This document shows, piece by piece, positions 1-7,053 of a stretch of DNA of 11,543 bases (position 1 is its first letter; each line of letters starts with the position of its first letter). Location: contig JAJZCJ010000083.1 of the NCBI GenBank assembly GCA_021846145.1, positions 1 through 11,543 of the forward strand, read 5' to 3'. The stretch is from Bacillota bacterium (GTDB lineage: Bacteria > Bacillota > Bacilli > Alicyclobacillales > SLC66). Under the pieces are notes generated by a model. It was given only the letters and a program-made list of their open reading frames with translations. It was not told where the DNA came from and searched no databases. The translations under genes were made by a program, and so were the position numbers.

Positions 1-591
1 GTGCTAGAAGATTTGGCAGGCCGGATTGCAGGCGTCATCGATGGCGGAAATTGTCACGTCGGTATTGAATCTACTGTGATTGAGGTGCAAGCAGGAGATG
101 ATGCGCGCATCATCATATTGCGCCCAGGCGCGATTGACGAGCACGCATTATCGCAGTTTGGCGTGCCCGTTGAGTTAGATCCTCATTTACAACATCAAGA
201 TACTGAGGCTGTGCCGCGGGCACCGGGACAAAAATATCGCCACTACGCGCCAAAAGGCAGCTTGCAGGTGGTGTTTTCTGACGATGAGGAGACATTTTGG
301 CAGTATGCAAAAGGGCAAGTAGACATGGCGCACGCACAGGGTAAAAAAATCGCGCTACTGACAAGTGAGCGTGAGATTGGTGCGGATGTGGTGTTGCCAC
401 TTGGCCATACGCCCACAGAGGCGGCCAGTCGCTTGTACCGGATTTTGCGTGAATGCGATCAAGCTCAGGTGGAGGTCATGTTAGCTCGTGGATTTGCAAC
501 ATCAACTGCCGATGGGATAGAAGATCCCGCGACGGTTGCTCTATTGAATCGACTATACAAAGCATCTGGTGGTCAATTTATCAACTTCTAA
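1..591 (+). CDS. ywlC: L-threonylcarbamoyladenylate synthase (YwlC/Sua5 type), C-terminal part, 5' end outside window
   Basis: This enzyme makes threonylcarbamoyl-AMP from threonine, bicarbonate and ATP, the first step of the t6A37 modification of ANN-decoding tRNAs in the cytoplasm. The visible 196 residues begin inside the YrdC domain: residues 6-28 carry the family signature GRIAGVIDGG...GIESTVIEV, and RPGAI follows at 41-45. The Sua5 linker APGQKYRHYAPK lies at 74-85 and stands for the conserved SPGxxYxHYxP that closes over the active site. The rest is the Sua5 C-terminal domain, ending near DGIEDPATVALLNRLYKAS. Family members are about 340 residues, so roughly 150 N-terminal residues lie to the left. 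The GTG at base 1 is an internal valine codon, not a start. It is the first visible gene of the ywl operon, with 66 bases before mntP. Family assignment is firm. Confidence 0.93.
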   Translation: MLEDLAGRIAGVIDGGNCHVGIESTVIEVQAGDDARIIILRPGAIDEHALSQFGVPVELDPHLQHQDTEAVPRAPGQKYRHYAPKGSLQVVFSDDEETFWQYAKGQVDMAHAQGKKIALLTSEREIGADVVLPLGHTPTEAASRLYRILRECDQAQVEVMLARGFATSTADGIEDPATVALLNRLYKASGGQFINF

Positions 592-657
592 GCGAGAATA
601 CCCCTGCCCGTCTCATCTTTCCATCTAGGTTGGCATAACCATGGAGAGAAGCAGCAT

Positions 658-1233
658 ATGCACAGTACAGGGCGGGTGGAGAGTTTGGCAGGGCTTTGGG
701 CAACACTACTGATGATTGGCATTGCCCTCGGAATGGACGCATTTTCTTTAGGCATCGGGCTTGGGGCACGGGGGCTGCGCTGGCGAGACGTGGGGCGCTT
801 GACCTTGCTTGTGGCACTGATGCATATCATTTTGTCGCTTGTGGGGATCTGGTTGGGTGACTTGTTGTACTTAAGCTTTGGCGGTATCATTCAAAAAGTA
901 GCCGCCATTATATTGATGTTTTTTGGCGCGAAAATGGTGCTGGAGGCTGGGCGACGTGAGGACGCGCAAAAGTCGATCCCCGTTTTCGCAAATTGGCTAA
1001 AATTGAGCATTTTGGCGCTCGGTGTGAGTGTAGATTCGTTCTCAGTGGGGGTTACACTCGGTACATTGCGCGTACACCCGCTGATTCCGTCACTGCTGTT
1101 TGGGGTGCTGAGCGGAGTGCTTTCGCTGGTTGGTCTTGTTTTGGGCAAAAAAGTAAACTTGTGGCTTGGGAATATCGGACAAGTGGTGGGTGGCGCGGTA
1201 CTTGCGCTGTTGGGGCTTAAGTTCATGTATTAA
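658..1233 (+). CDS. mntP: Manganese efflux pump MntP (DUF204 family)
   Basis: This is an inner-membrane Mn2+ exporter of 191 residues, the usual length for MntP. Six hydrophobic segments can be read, arranged as two three-helix repeats. Each repeat begins with the family's membrane-embedded acidic motif: GMDAFSLGIGLG with D27, and GVSVDSFSVGVTLG with D126. These aspartates are required for transport in characterised homologues. The ATG start is supported by GGAGAG at 643-648, about nine bases upstream. The gene corresponds to ywlD of Bacillus and sits between ywlC and ywlE as in that genus. I see no yybP-ykoY-like manganese riboswitch in the 66-base gap upstream, so expression probably follows the operon promoter outside the window. 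Specificity for Mn2+ is inferred from the family. Confidence 0.93.
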   Translation: MHSTGRVESLAGLWATLLMIGIALGMDAFSLGIGLGARGLRWRDVGRLTLLVALMHIILSLVGIWLGDLLYLSFGGIIQKVAAIILMFFGAKMVLEAGRREDAQKSIPVFANWLKLSILALGVSVDSFSVGVTLGTLRVHPLIPSLLFGVLSGVLSLVGLVLGKKVNLWLGNIGQVVGGAVLALLGLKFMY

Positions 1234-1264
1234 TGATTGGTGTGGATAAGGAAGGCGAACAGCG

Positions 1265-1738
1265 ATGTTGTCCATTGTCTTTATTTGTACAGGAAATACC
1301 TGTCGTTCTCCGATGGCAGAGTGGATTAGTAAACAGATGATTACAGAATTGCATCTTCAGGATCACGTGTGGGTATCTTCTGCGGGCGTGGCCGCTTGGG
1401 GCGGTTCCGCATTGTCAAAAGGGGCCGAGCGTGCGCTTTTGCGACGGCAGTTGCCAGCGCCGATCCCACATTTGGCGCGTATGGTGGACGAGGCCATACT
1501 GGCAGAGGCAGATTTAGTATTAACGCTTGCAGAAAGTCACCGTCGTGTACTGATTGAAAAACATCCCCAATATCAATCGAAAATTTATAATTTGCTTTCC
1601 TATGCCACTGGAAATTCTGGTGATATTGCTGATCCGTTTGGCGGCGATGATGAATCTTACGAACAGGCTGCTAAACAGATCGAAGCGGCCTGTCGGGAAC
1701 TCTTGGTGAAGATTGAAGCTCAGCTTGGCAAGTCGTAA
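1265..1738 (+). CDS. ywlE: Protein-arginine phosphatase YwlE (low-molecular-weight PTP fold)
   Basis: YwlE removes phosphate from phospho-arginine residues that McsB places on proteins, opposing the arginine mark for ClpCP degradation in Gram-positive bacteria. The 157-residue chain opens with the LMW-PTP P-loop CTGNTCRSPMAE: nucleophile C8, R14, S15. T12 is equivalent to Thr11 of Bacillus YwlE, the residue that favours phospho-arginine over phospho-tyrosine. The general-acid loop is ADPFGG with D123. Ordinary tyrosine phosphatases usually have other residues at these positions, so the arginine-phosphatase call is better than generic PTP. The ATG start has AAGGAAGG at 1248-1255, nine bases upstream. 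It lies 31 bases after mntP and 40 before rpiB in the operon. No mcsA/mcsB/clpC is visible here. Confidence 0.91.
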   Translation: MLSIVFICTGNTCRSPMAEWISKQMITELHLQDHVWVSSAGVAAWGGSALSKGAERALLRRQLPAPIPHLARMVDEAILAEADLVLTLAESHRRVLIEKHPQYQSKIYNLLSYATGNSGDIADPFGGDDESYEQAAKQIEAACRELLVKIEAQLGKS

Positions 1739-1778
1739 CGGATCGTCTACAATAATAGCCATAAGCGGGGGTGGGATA

Positions 1779-2255
1779 ATGAAAGTGGCAGTTGCCTCTG
1801 ATCACGGGGGATACGCCTTAAAGGAAGAACTTTTGAGGCGCCTAGACGGTATGGTGGAGTGGGAATTCGTGGATTTTGGCACCGACAGTGAAGATTCTGT
1901 TGATTATCCTGATTATGCGAGGATAGTTGCAAAGCGTGTGGTAAGTGGAGAGTTTGACCGCGGCATACTCATTTGCGGGACAGGACTGGGGATGGCGATT
2001 GCAGCGAACAAGGTACGCGGTATTCGTGCGGTCACCGTGCATGATCCCTACTCGGCGCGCATGACGCGAGCGCACAACGACACCAATATCCTCACGATGG
2101 GAGGCCGTGTCATCGGATTTGATCTCGCAGAAGAAATTTCTCGCGTGTGGCTTAGCACTACGTTTGAAGGCGGCAGGCATCATCGTCGCATCGATAAAAT
2201 CAAGCAATTGGAACAAGCGTGTGGAGACGAAGTAAAAGATGAGTTGTCCACATGA
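1779..2255 (+). CDS. rpiB: Ribose-5-phosphate isomerase B
   Basis: RpiB interconverts ribose-5-phosphate and ribulose-5-phosphate in the non-oxidative pentose phosphate pathway. The 158-residue protein carries the RpiB/LacA/LacB signatures: ASDHGG at 6-11, VDYPDYA at 41-47, CGTGLGMAIAANK from C66, then HDPYSARMTRAHNDTN with H99, and the phosphate-binding GRHHRR with R133 and R137. C66 and H99 match the catalytic residues of E. coli RpiB in number and context. I chose the ATG at 1779, preceded by a G-rich ribosome site (about 1766-1775). A reading from 1713 would add 22 residues overlapping ywlE that do not belong to the family. The stop overlaps the ywlG start as ATGA, suggesting translational coupling. 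Corresponds to ywlF of Bacillus. Confidence 0.95.
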   Translation: MKVAVASDHGGYALKEELLRRLDGMVEWEFVDFGTDSEDSVDYPDYARIVAKRVVSGEFDRGILICGTGLGMAIAANKVRGIRAVTVHDPYSARMTRAHNDTNILTMGGRVIGFDLAEEISRVWLSTTFEGGRHHRRIDKIKQLEQACGDEVKDELST

Positions 2256-2833
2256 GCGCGGAACTGCGTGTGGGGCAGATCGAGGAGGATGCATATCTTG
2301 CGGTGACGGAGCTAGCGCAAGTGGCTGGATTGACGGCGAACCAAATTCTCGTTGTCGGTGCTAGCAGTAGTGAAGTCATTGGCAAAAAAATCGGCACCTC
2401 CGGTTCACTGGAAGTGGCGAAGGCACTGGTGAACGGCATCTTGCGGGCGCGCCAACCTTTTGGCTTTCACCTTGCATTTCAAGGGTGTGAACACATTAAC
2501 CGGGCACTTACCATTGAACGCCAGACGATGGAAACTTTTGGTCTAGAAGAGGTCATGGTCATCCCCGTATCTGGTGCAGGTGGGGCGGTTGCTGCGACCG
2601 CTTATCGGTATTTTTCAGCGCCGGTGGTAGTAGAAGAGATCCAGGCGCATGCCGGGATTGACATTGGTAGTACGCTGATTGGCATGCACCTGCGCCGTGT
2701 GGCGGTGCCCGTTCGTATGAACATTCGCTGGATCGGCGAAGCCGCAGTAACTGCTGCGCGCACGCGACCAAAACTAATAGGTGGGAAGCGGGCTATTTAC
2801 AGCATGGACGACTCGTTACCATCGCCCCACTAA
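2252..2833 (+). CDS. ywlG: UPF0340 family protein YwlG (TIGR01440), function unknown
   Basis: A 193-residue cytoplasmic protein of the conserved UPF0340/YwlG family, whose biochemical role is not established. Family features that can be read are [17 protein letters not shown] near residues 36-52, the central [11 protein letters not shown] at 75-85, a glycine-rich [12 protein letters not shown] at 106-117, and the C-terminal run [19 protein letters not shown] at 137-155 followed by [13 protein letters not shown]. Length is typical. No signal peptide or membrane helix is seen. The ATG overlaps the rpiB stop by four bases, with only a weak ribosome site, so translation is probably coupled to rpiB. 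The stop lies 17 bases before glyA. Linkage to rpiB and glyA across Bacillales hints at one-carbon or sugar-phosphate metabolism, but that is inference only. Confidence 0.92.
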   Translation: MSAELRVGQIEEDAYLAVTELAQVAGLTANQILVVGASSSEVIGKKIGTSGSLEVAKALVNGILRARQPFGFHLAFQGCEHINRALTIERQTMETFGLEEVMVIPVSGAGGAVAATAYRYFSAPVVVEEIQAHAGIDIGSTLIGMHLRRVAVPVRMNIRWIGEAAVTAARTRPKLIGGKRAIYSMDDSLPSPH

Positions 2834-2837
2834 AAAC

Positions 2838-2842
2838 GGAGG
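2838..2842 (+). promoter_or_regulatory. Ribosome binding site that sets the TTG start of glyA
   Basis: A perfect GGAGG lies eight bases before the TTG at 2851. No ATG or GTG in the glyA frame sits closer to the conserved N-terminus, so the rare TTG start is well supported. Confidence 0.85.
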
Positions 2843-2850
2843 TTGAAAAG

Positions 2851-4101
2851 TTGAGCCATTTACATATTATTGATCCCGAAATCGCAGAAGCGATGGAGGC
2901 TGAACGCAAACGGCAACACGCAAAAATTGAACTGATTGCTTCTGAAAATTTTGTTAGTCGCGCGGTGCTTGAAGCGCTAGGGACGGTGCTTACGAACAAG
3001 TATGCAGAAGGCTACCCTGGCAAGCGTTACTACGGAGGCTGTGAGCACGTCGATGTCGTCGAAACACTGGCGATTGAACGCGCAAAAAAACTTTTTGGCG
3101 CAGAGCACGCCAACGTTCAGCCGCATTCTGGTGCACAAGCCAACATGGCCGCCTATTTAGCAGTATTAAAACCCGGAGACAAGGTGCTTGGGATGAATCT
3201 TGCGCACGGGGGGCATTTGACGCATGGCAGTCCGGTGAATTTTTCCGGTCAACTGTTTGATTTTGTCCCTTATGGCGTAGACGAGGTGACTCACCGCATT
3301 AACTACGATGAGGTAGAGCGACTGGCCAAAGAACACCAGCCGAAGATGATCGTCGCTGGTGCTAGCGCGTACCCAAGGGAGTTTGATTTTCCTCGCTTAC
3401 GTGCGATTGCAGATGAGGTCGGTGCTTACCTGATGGTGGACATGGCGCACATTGCAGGCCTCGTAGCGGCAGGCGTGCATTCTAGTCCGGTGCCTTATGC
3501 TCACATTGTTACGACCACGACGCACAAAACCTTGCGCGGACCGCGTGGCGGGATGATTTTGTGCAAGGCAGATTTAGCGAAAGCGATCGACAAAGCGGTG
3601 TTTCCAGGCACGCAAGGCGGCCCTTTAATGCATGTCATTGCAGCGAAAGCGGTGGCGTTGGGCGAAGCGATGAGGCCTGAATTTATCGACTATTCACGAC
3701 AAGTCGTAGACAATGCTAAGGTGCTCGCGGCTGCACTTGACAAGCTCGGGTTTACTATTGTGTCAGGTGGGACAGACAATCATTTATTGCTTGTGGATGT
3801 GCGCAGTGTCGGGCTGACAGGCAAAGTAGCTGAACGCATGCTAGATGAAGTCGGTGTGACCACTAACAAAAACGCGATTCCGTATGATCCGCAAAAGCCC
3901 AATATTACGAGCGGGGTGCGAGTGGGCACTGCGGCGGTGACAACGCGCGGCATGGGTGTGGAAGAAATGCAGGTGATCGCGGACATTATCGACGGGGTGT
4001 TGCGTTCTGACAATCAGCAACCGCCACTTAACCGGGCGATCCGCCAAGTCCGGGAACTCACGGATAAGTTTCCGCTCTATGACAACTTTACGTATCTATA
4101 A
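2851..4101 (+). CDS. glyA: Serine hydroxymethyltransferase
   Basis: A PLP enzyme that converts serine and tetrahydrofolate to glycine and 5,10-methylene-THF, the main entry of one-carbon units. The 416-residue length equals that of bacterial GlyA. Seen in order: IELIASENF (26-34), [15 protein letters not shown] (49-63), the cofactor-site stretch QPHSGAQAN (90-98), VDMAHIAGL with D197 and H200 (the residues contacting the PLP pyridine and ring), and [14 protein letters not shown] with Schiff-base K226. The C-terminal domain includes [12 protein letters not shown] and the [14 protein letters not shown] loop. Translation starts at TTG with a perfect GGAGG. It is the last gene of the + strand operon: a strong hairpin starts eight bases after the stop. 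In Bacillus upp follows glyA; here convergent accessory genes do. Confidence 0.99.
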   Translation: MSHLHIIDPEIAEAMEAERKRQHAKIELIASENFVSRAVLEALGTVLTNKYAEGYPGKRYYGGCEHVDVVETLAIERAKKLFGAEHANVQPHSGAQANMAAYLAVLKPGDKVLGMNLAHGGHLTHGSPVNFSGQLFDFVPYGVDEVTHRINYDEVERLAKEHQPKMIVAGASAYPREFDFPRLRAIADEVGAYLMVDMAHIAGLVAAGVHSSPVPYAHIVTTTTHKTLRGPRGGMILCKADLAKAIDKAVFPGTQGGPLMHVIAAKAVALGEAMRPEFIDYSRQVVDNAKVLAAALDKLGFTIVSGGTDNHLLLVDVRSVGLTGKVAERMLDEVGVTTNKNAIPYDPQKPNITSGVRVGTAAVTTRGMGVEEMQVIADIIDGVLRSDNQQPPLNRAIRQVRELTDKFPLYDNFTYL

Positions 4102-4109
4102 AACGGATG

Positions 4110-4152
4110 CACAACAACGCTTGAATCCATCGTGGGTTCAAGCGTTGTTGTG
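4110..4152. terminator. Long hairpin between convergent glyA and the secreted-protein genes, likely bidirectional terminator
   Basis: An inverted repeat of 19 base pairs (arms 4110-4128 and 4134-4152; one G-T wobble, five-base loop ATCGT) lies eight bases after the glyA stop and 12 bases after the stop of the convergent gene. No good U-run follows on the + side. On the - side a short TTTT follows after a few bases. The position and length of the stem argue for termination or 3'-end protection for both transcripts. Whether it terminates independently of Rho is less sure. Confidence 0.75.
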
Positions 4153-4164
4153 ATTGTGGGGAAT

Positions 4165-5121
4165 TTATCGTTTAATCAATTCTGGATTGATCATCCCTAA
4201 GCCGTTGGTGGTAAAGGTAACCTGAATTTGCTTGACGCCATATAAGCTCACATACACGCGCGTGGGATTAAGGTTGCCAGAGCTGACATTGCCACTGGTA
4301 AAGAGTGCGGTGCCGTTGCCACGGTCTATTTCTAGGCTGCCCGTATTAGGATTGATGGTGGTGTTGTTAAAATAAGCGCTCGGAACCAACAGGGCACTAA
4401 ATCCCTTATACTTACCGTACAAATTATATATTTCGGAAAATGTTCCACCGGTGCCCGCAGTAGGGTAAAAAGGTAGATATTTAGGAGTCGTAGTGGTAGT
4501 TGTGGCCGGGGCTGCTGGTGCCGATACGTTCCAAGATAAGGTGGGTAGCGTATAATTATTGCCTAGATTATCGGAAAAATTGTTATAAATAGTGGTTGAC
4601 CCAGCCGCATTGCTGTTGCCAAGCGCAAAGTGGGGGTAGTCAAAGAGCGATACGACTTTAGTGGAGGGATACGCGGGCAGATCTACAGGCAGCGAAATAT
4701 TGACACTGCGATTGGAAATAGACGCATTAATACCCACCTTGTTAAATGCGTTAAACAAGGTATTGGCGTTAACATAAGGAACGCCCTGATTTAAAATTTC
4801 TGACACGTTGCCAAGAGAATTTCCGCCAATTGAGACGTTGATGTCTGAATTAGCAAATGGTGAACTGATACGTAAATTCCCATAGGATTGTGCGCCGCTT
4901 ATTTTGGCGTAATTGAGCAGTCTAAAAGCATCGCTAAAAGGATAATAATGTGTCCCATTATAATACAAATAAGGTATCGGTGTTGATCTTCCGTTCGCAG
5001 TTAGTCTGCCCGTTGACAGCAATGCGCGCACATAGTGACCAGAAGCTGCAAATACAATTCCACCACTCATGATCAGCGCAAGACCAATCACCGCTGAGTT
5101 GATAAAAATTCTTTTGTTCAT
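4165..5121 (-). CDS. Secreted stalk-domain protein with NPCBM-like C-terminal domain (paralogue A)
   Basis: No named family member is recognised. The 318-residue protein has a clear signal peptide (NKR charge, hydrophobic 8-24, cleavage likely after FAA near 26). Residues 50-88 and 108-144 look like copper-amine-oxidase-N/stalk modules (PYVNANTLFNAFNKVGI followed by a short beta hairpin). A central motif LFDYPHF (159-165) and GSTTIYNNFSDNLGN are shared with the upstream paralogue. A Thr/Ala/Pro linker (about 200-213) precedes a C-terminal beta domain (225-318), FSEIYNLYGKYKGF...GLGMINPELI, resembling NPCBM-type carbohydrate-binding modules. Charged residues are few and Asn/Ser/Thr/Tyr many, as in exported proteins of acidophiles. 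The ATG lies 20 bases after the stop of the paralogue, so the two form an operon. GGAG at 5135-5138 is its ribosome site, at a rather long 13-base distance. A surface or extracellular binding role is inference. Confidence 0.8.
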   Translation of the reverse strand: MNKRIFINSAVIGLALIMSGGIVFAASGHYVRALLSTGRLTANGRSTPIPYLYYNGTHYYPFSDAFRLLNYAKISGAQSYGNLRISSPFANSDINVSIGGNSLGNVSEILNQGVPYVNANTLFNAFNKVGINASISNRSVNISLPVDLPAYPSTKVVSLFDYPHFALGNSNAAGSTTIYNNFSDNLGNNYTLPTLSWNVSAPAAPATTTTTTPKYLPFYPTAGTGGTFSEIYNLYGKYKGFSALLVPSAYFNNTTINPNTGSLEIDRGNGTALFTSGNVSSGNLNPTRVYVSLYGVKQIQVTFTTNGLGMINPELIKR

Positions 5122-5141
5122 CAGAAATTACACACTCCAAA

Positions 5142-6056
5142 TCAGTATTTAATCAATTGCGGGTTGATGAGTCCCAAACCATCCGTCTTGAAAATCACCT
5201 CAATTTGGTTGACATAGTAGAGGGGAACGGTAAAGGTGACAGGTGATGTGATATTGGAACTAAAATTGCTGTAATAATAAAGGTCTGTTCCTGTCGCTTC
5301 GTTGATGATTTCTAGTGAACCAACGTCGTTGTTTACCGGCTGGTTGTTATAATAGGCGCTAGGTGCTAGCGTGGCAGTAAAATAACTGTAGTTGCCATTC
5401 AAATTATAAATTTTCGAGAAAGTGCCTGCTGTTCCTGCTTGCTGGTGGAAAGTTTGGTAGTTAACGTGCTGATTGATAATCTGTGAACTATAGGGTTGAC
5501 CAAGTGTATTGCCAAGGGTAACGTTCGTATTGCTAGTTGTACTACCCGTAGCAGACAAATTCCACGACAACGCGGGTTCCAAATAACGGTTCCCCAAATT
5601 GTCGACAAAACTACTGTAAATAGTGGTCGTTCCTGGCAGATCCCCCGTACCTTCGGCAAACTGCGGGTAGTCAAAGAGCGACACACTATTGGAAGAAGCG
5701 GCGTTATAATAGGTAGAAGCATTCGAATTGACTGTGCTACTAGAGGTTTGCGTGCTACTACTGGGTATATATGTCGGGGAGGAATTGTCGATGGTTAGGC
5801 TCTGACCATTCCAAGACGATGTAAACCCTTCGTGGTCCAGTGCACTCATCAGTGCATTCGTATTGATATAAGAGCTACCATTATAGTCCAATTGAGAACT
5901 GCTAGTATTAAATGCATTGTTAGTATAGATGTTTGCGCTCTGATATAATGCCGACACCCACGTACCACTTGCCGCAAACACAGCGCCACCACTTACTAAA
6001 GAGCCAGCAACAAAAAATAGCGCATAAGCCATATATTTTTTAGGAAATATTTTCAC
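5142..6056 (-). CDS. Secreted stalk-domain protein with NPCBM-like C-terminal domain (paralogue B)
   Basis: First gene of the - strand pair, 304 residues from a GTG at 6056. That start gives a clean signal peptide (KIFPKK, then a hydrophobic stretch to VFAAS near 30) and has a G-rich ribosome site seven bases upstream. A GTG at 6077 would add seven residues and is less likely. Residues 56-92 form one stalk-like module (DYNGSSYINTNALMSALDHEG), followed by a Ser/Thr/Asn-rich linker (95-125). The central LFDYPQF (127-133) and TTTIYSSFVDNLGN are shared with paralogue A. A second variable linker follows (168-205), then an NPCBM-like beta domain (210-304) ending GLGLINPQLIKY. The two proteins match best in the central motif and C-terminal domain and differ in linkers and stalk number. 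They share a 17-base identical DNA stretch at the LFDYP region, so they are likely duplicates. Function unknown. Confidence 0.78.
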   Translation of the reverse strand: MKIFPKKYMAYALFFVAGSLVSGGAVFAASGTWVSALYQSANIYTNNAFNTSSSQLDYNGSSYINTNALMSALDHEGFTSSWNGQSLTIDNSSPTYIPSSSTQTSSSTVNSNASTYYNAASSNSVSLFDYPQFAEGTGDLPGTTTIYSSFVDNLGNRYLEPALSWNLSATGSTTSNTNVTLGNTLGQPYSSQIINQHVNYQTFHQQAGTAGTFSKIYNLNGNYSYFTATLAPSAYYNNQPVNNDVGSLEIINEATGTDLYYYSNFSSNITSPVTFTVPLYYVNQIEVIFKTDGLGLINPQLIKY

Positions 6057-6063
6057 AATCGAG

Positions 6064-6071
6064 CACCCCCA
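6064..6071 (-). promoter_or_regulatory. Ribosome binding site deciding the GTG start at 6056
   Basis: On the - strand the sequence reads TGGGGGTG, ending seven bases before the GTG at 6056. This favours that start over the in-frame GTG at 6077, which would place the G-run inside the gene. Confidence 0.55.
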
Positions 6072-6096
6072 ACGCACAACTGGTATCTATTTCCCT

Positions 6097-6127
6097 ATTG
6101 TAATATAAAAAAGCGATCGATGCACAA
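6097..6127 (-). promoter_or_regulatory. Possible promoter of the secreted-protein pair
   Basis: On the - strand a TACAAT (6097-6102) could be a -10 box, with TTGTGC (6122-6127) as -35. The spacing of 19 is too long to be convincing. It would give a leader of about 30 bases before the GTG at 6056. Weak call. Confidence 0.25.
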
Positions 6128-6208
6128 TATTCGGTAGATTAGTCCCGCTTTCATTACACTCATCGTATGCCATGCCTATATTTCAATTTCTCTTCGACCG
6201 AAAAAATG

Positions 6209-6234
6209 GTTATAATCGTTATAACAGGTATAAC
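6209..6234 (+). promoter_or_regulatory. Palindromic operator with embedded -10 box upstream of the AbrB-Doc module
   Basis: GTTATAA-TCG-TTATAAC (6209-6225) is a perfect palindrome with seven-base arms and a three-base centre. A third half-site GTATAAC follows at 6228-6234, nine bases after the second. The perfect TATAAT at 6211-6216 lies inside the palindrome and can serve as the -10 box; the -35 region (around 6188-6193) is weak. This arrangement fits autorepression by the antitoxin, as in most toxin-antitoxin operons. A start of transcription near 6223 would give a leader of about 70 bases. That AbrB is the binder is inference. Confidence 0.6.
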
Positions 6235-6278
6235 GTGCGTTGCGTAACGTAAGAATAGCAAGAGATTCCTTTGACGAT

Positions 6279-6283
6279 GGGAG
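6279..6283 (+). promoter_or_regulatory. Ribosome binding site of the AbrB-type antitoxin gene
   Basis: GGGAG ends eight bases before the ATG at 6292. It supports that start over a TTG at 6271, which would add seven residues outside the domain and has no ribosome site. Confidence 0.7.
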
Positions 6284-6291
6284 CAGTTCAT

Positions 6292-6543
6292 ATGGATCGA
6301 ATTCACCGAAAAATAACGAAAATTGGAAATAGCTGGGGCGTGACCTTTACTAAGGACTCGCTGCAAAAACTGAATTTGGGCTTAGGTGATGATATCGAAA
6401 TTATCGTACACGAGGCTGAAGGTGAAATTGTGCTTCGCAAATCCGTATCTGTTCCAACGGGAATTGATCCGAAATTCTTTGAGATCTTAAAGGCAAACGT
6501 CGAACAATATCAGCAGACGATAGAAGGGTTGAAAGATCGATGA
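6292..6543 (+). CDS. AbrB/MazE-type antitoxin (SpoVT-AbrB swapped-hairpin fold)
   Basis: An 83-residue DNA-binding antitoxin. Residues 4-50 form a swapped-hairpin AbrB domain: KITKIGNSWGVTFTKDSLQKLNLGLGDDIEI, with the typical GNSxGVT turn and LGDDIEI strand, ending GEIVLRKS. After a short linker with two prolines, residues 60-83 (PKFFEILKANVEQYQQTIEG) should form a charged helix of the kind that wraps and blocks a toxin partner. The gene overlaps the toxin gene by four bases (ATGA), which supports a co-translated toxin-antitoxin pair. Doc toxins are classically paired with Phd, so this is an exchanged antitoxin class; AbrB-Doc pairs are known, though less common. Expression is probably autoregulated through the palindrome at 6209-6225. 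Confidence 0.88.
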   Translation: MDRIHRKITKIGNSWGVTFTKDSLQKLNLGLGDDIEIIVHEAEGEIVLRKSVSVPTGIDPKFFEILKANVEQYQQTIEGLKDR

Positions 6544-6932
6544 CCAAGTTTCTCACACCGGAAGAGGTCATCGCCATCAATTTATACGTAATCAAGGAAT
6601 TTTCGCCCGATGAACAGAGTGGAGTGAAGTTTCCGGATTTGCTCGATTCGGCCGTCAATCGACCCAGACAATCAGCATTTGGCGATGATGCCTATCCGAT
6701 TATATTCGAAAAAGCGGCGGCATTATTTGAATCACTGGCGCAAAATCATGCTTTTCACAATGCCAACAAACGAACCGCTTTTCTCTCACTGCTACAGTTT
6801 CTTAGCTACAATGGGTACGCATTCGTGATGGATCAAAAACAGGCTGAGGATTTTGTGGTTGATGTAGTGAACCATAAGCATGCCTTTGAACAGAGTGTCA
6901 GTATCATCGAATCGCATAGCCGTCAGCAATAG
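6540..6932 (+). CDS. doc: Doc/Fic-fold death-on-curing family toxin
   Basis: A 130-residue Fic-fold toxin of the Doc family. P1 Doc inactivates EF-Tu by phosphorylating it, stopping translation. The Fic motif is HAFHNANKRTA at 70-80, containing the catalytic H70, F72, and N76-K77-R78 for phosphate binding. The position that is Asp in P1 Doc (HIFNDANKRT) is Asn74 here. Upstream GDDAYPIIFEKAAALFESLAQNHAFHN and downstream FLSLLQFLSYNGYAF match the helical frame of the family. Length is normal (P1 Doc is 126), so the toxin looks intact. It is coupled to the antitoxin gene by ATGA. No further gene follows in the operon; 133 bases separate it from the next start. The target is inferred from the family. 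Confidence 0.92.
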   Translation: MTKFLTPEEVIAINLYVIKEFSPDEQSGVKFPDLLDSAVNRPRQSAFGDDAYPIIFEKAAALFESLAQNHAFHNANKRTAFLSLLQFLSYNGYAFVMDQKQAEDFVVDVVNHKHAFEQSVSIIESHSRQQ

Positions 6933-7053
6933 CAACAGCATGGCATCAAGTATCGGATTTGTTACGACATGTGTAGACAGTAGAAAAACGAATTGATTGC
7001 TGAACGCTACGTGCTACTGCTACTATGATATATTTATGATAGTCTTGCACAAG

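Noticed and set aside
592..657. Possible manganese riboswitch (yybP-ykoY type) upstream of mntP
   Set aside because: The gap is only 66 bases and shows no paired aptamer-like helices; the gene is inside an operon.
1713..1778. Upstream extension of rpiB by 22 codons
   Set aside because: It overlaps the end of ywlE, and RpiB proteins begin at the MKVAVASDHGG position, which has its own G-rich ribosome site.
5496..5798. + strand open frame opposite secreted paralogue B
   Set aside because: Antisense shadow of a Ser/Thr-rich gene, rich in Arg/Gly/Cys, without a ribosome site.
7021..7041. Direct repeat TATGATA (7024-7030 and 7035-7041) upstream of the unknown gene
   Set aside because: Short and AT-rich. 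TATGAT could be a -10 box, but no acceptable -35 lies at the right distance, so no promoter is called.
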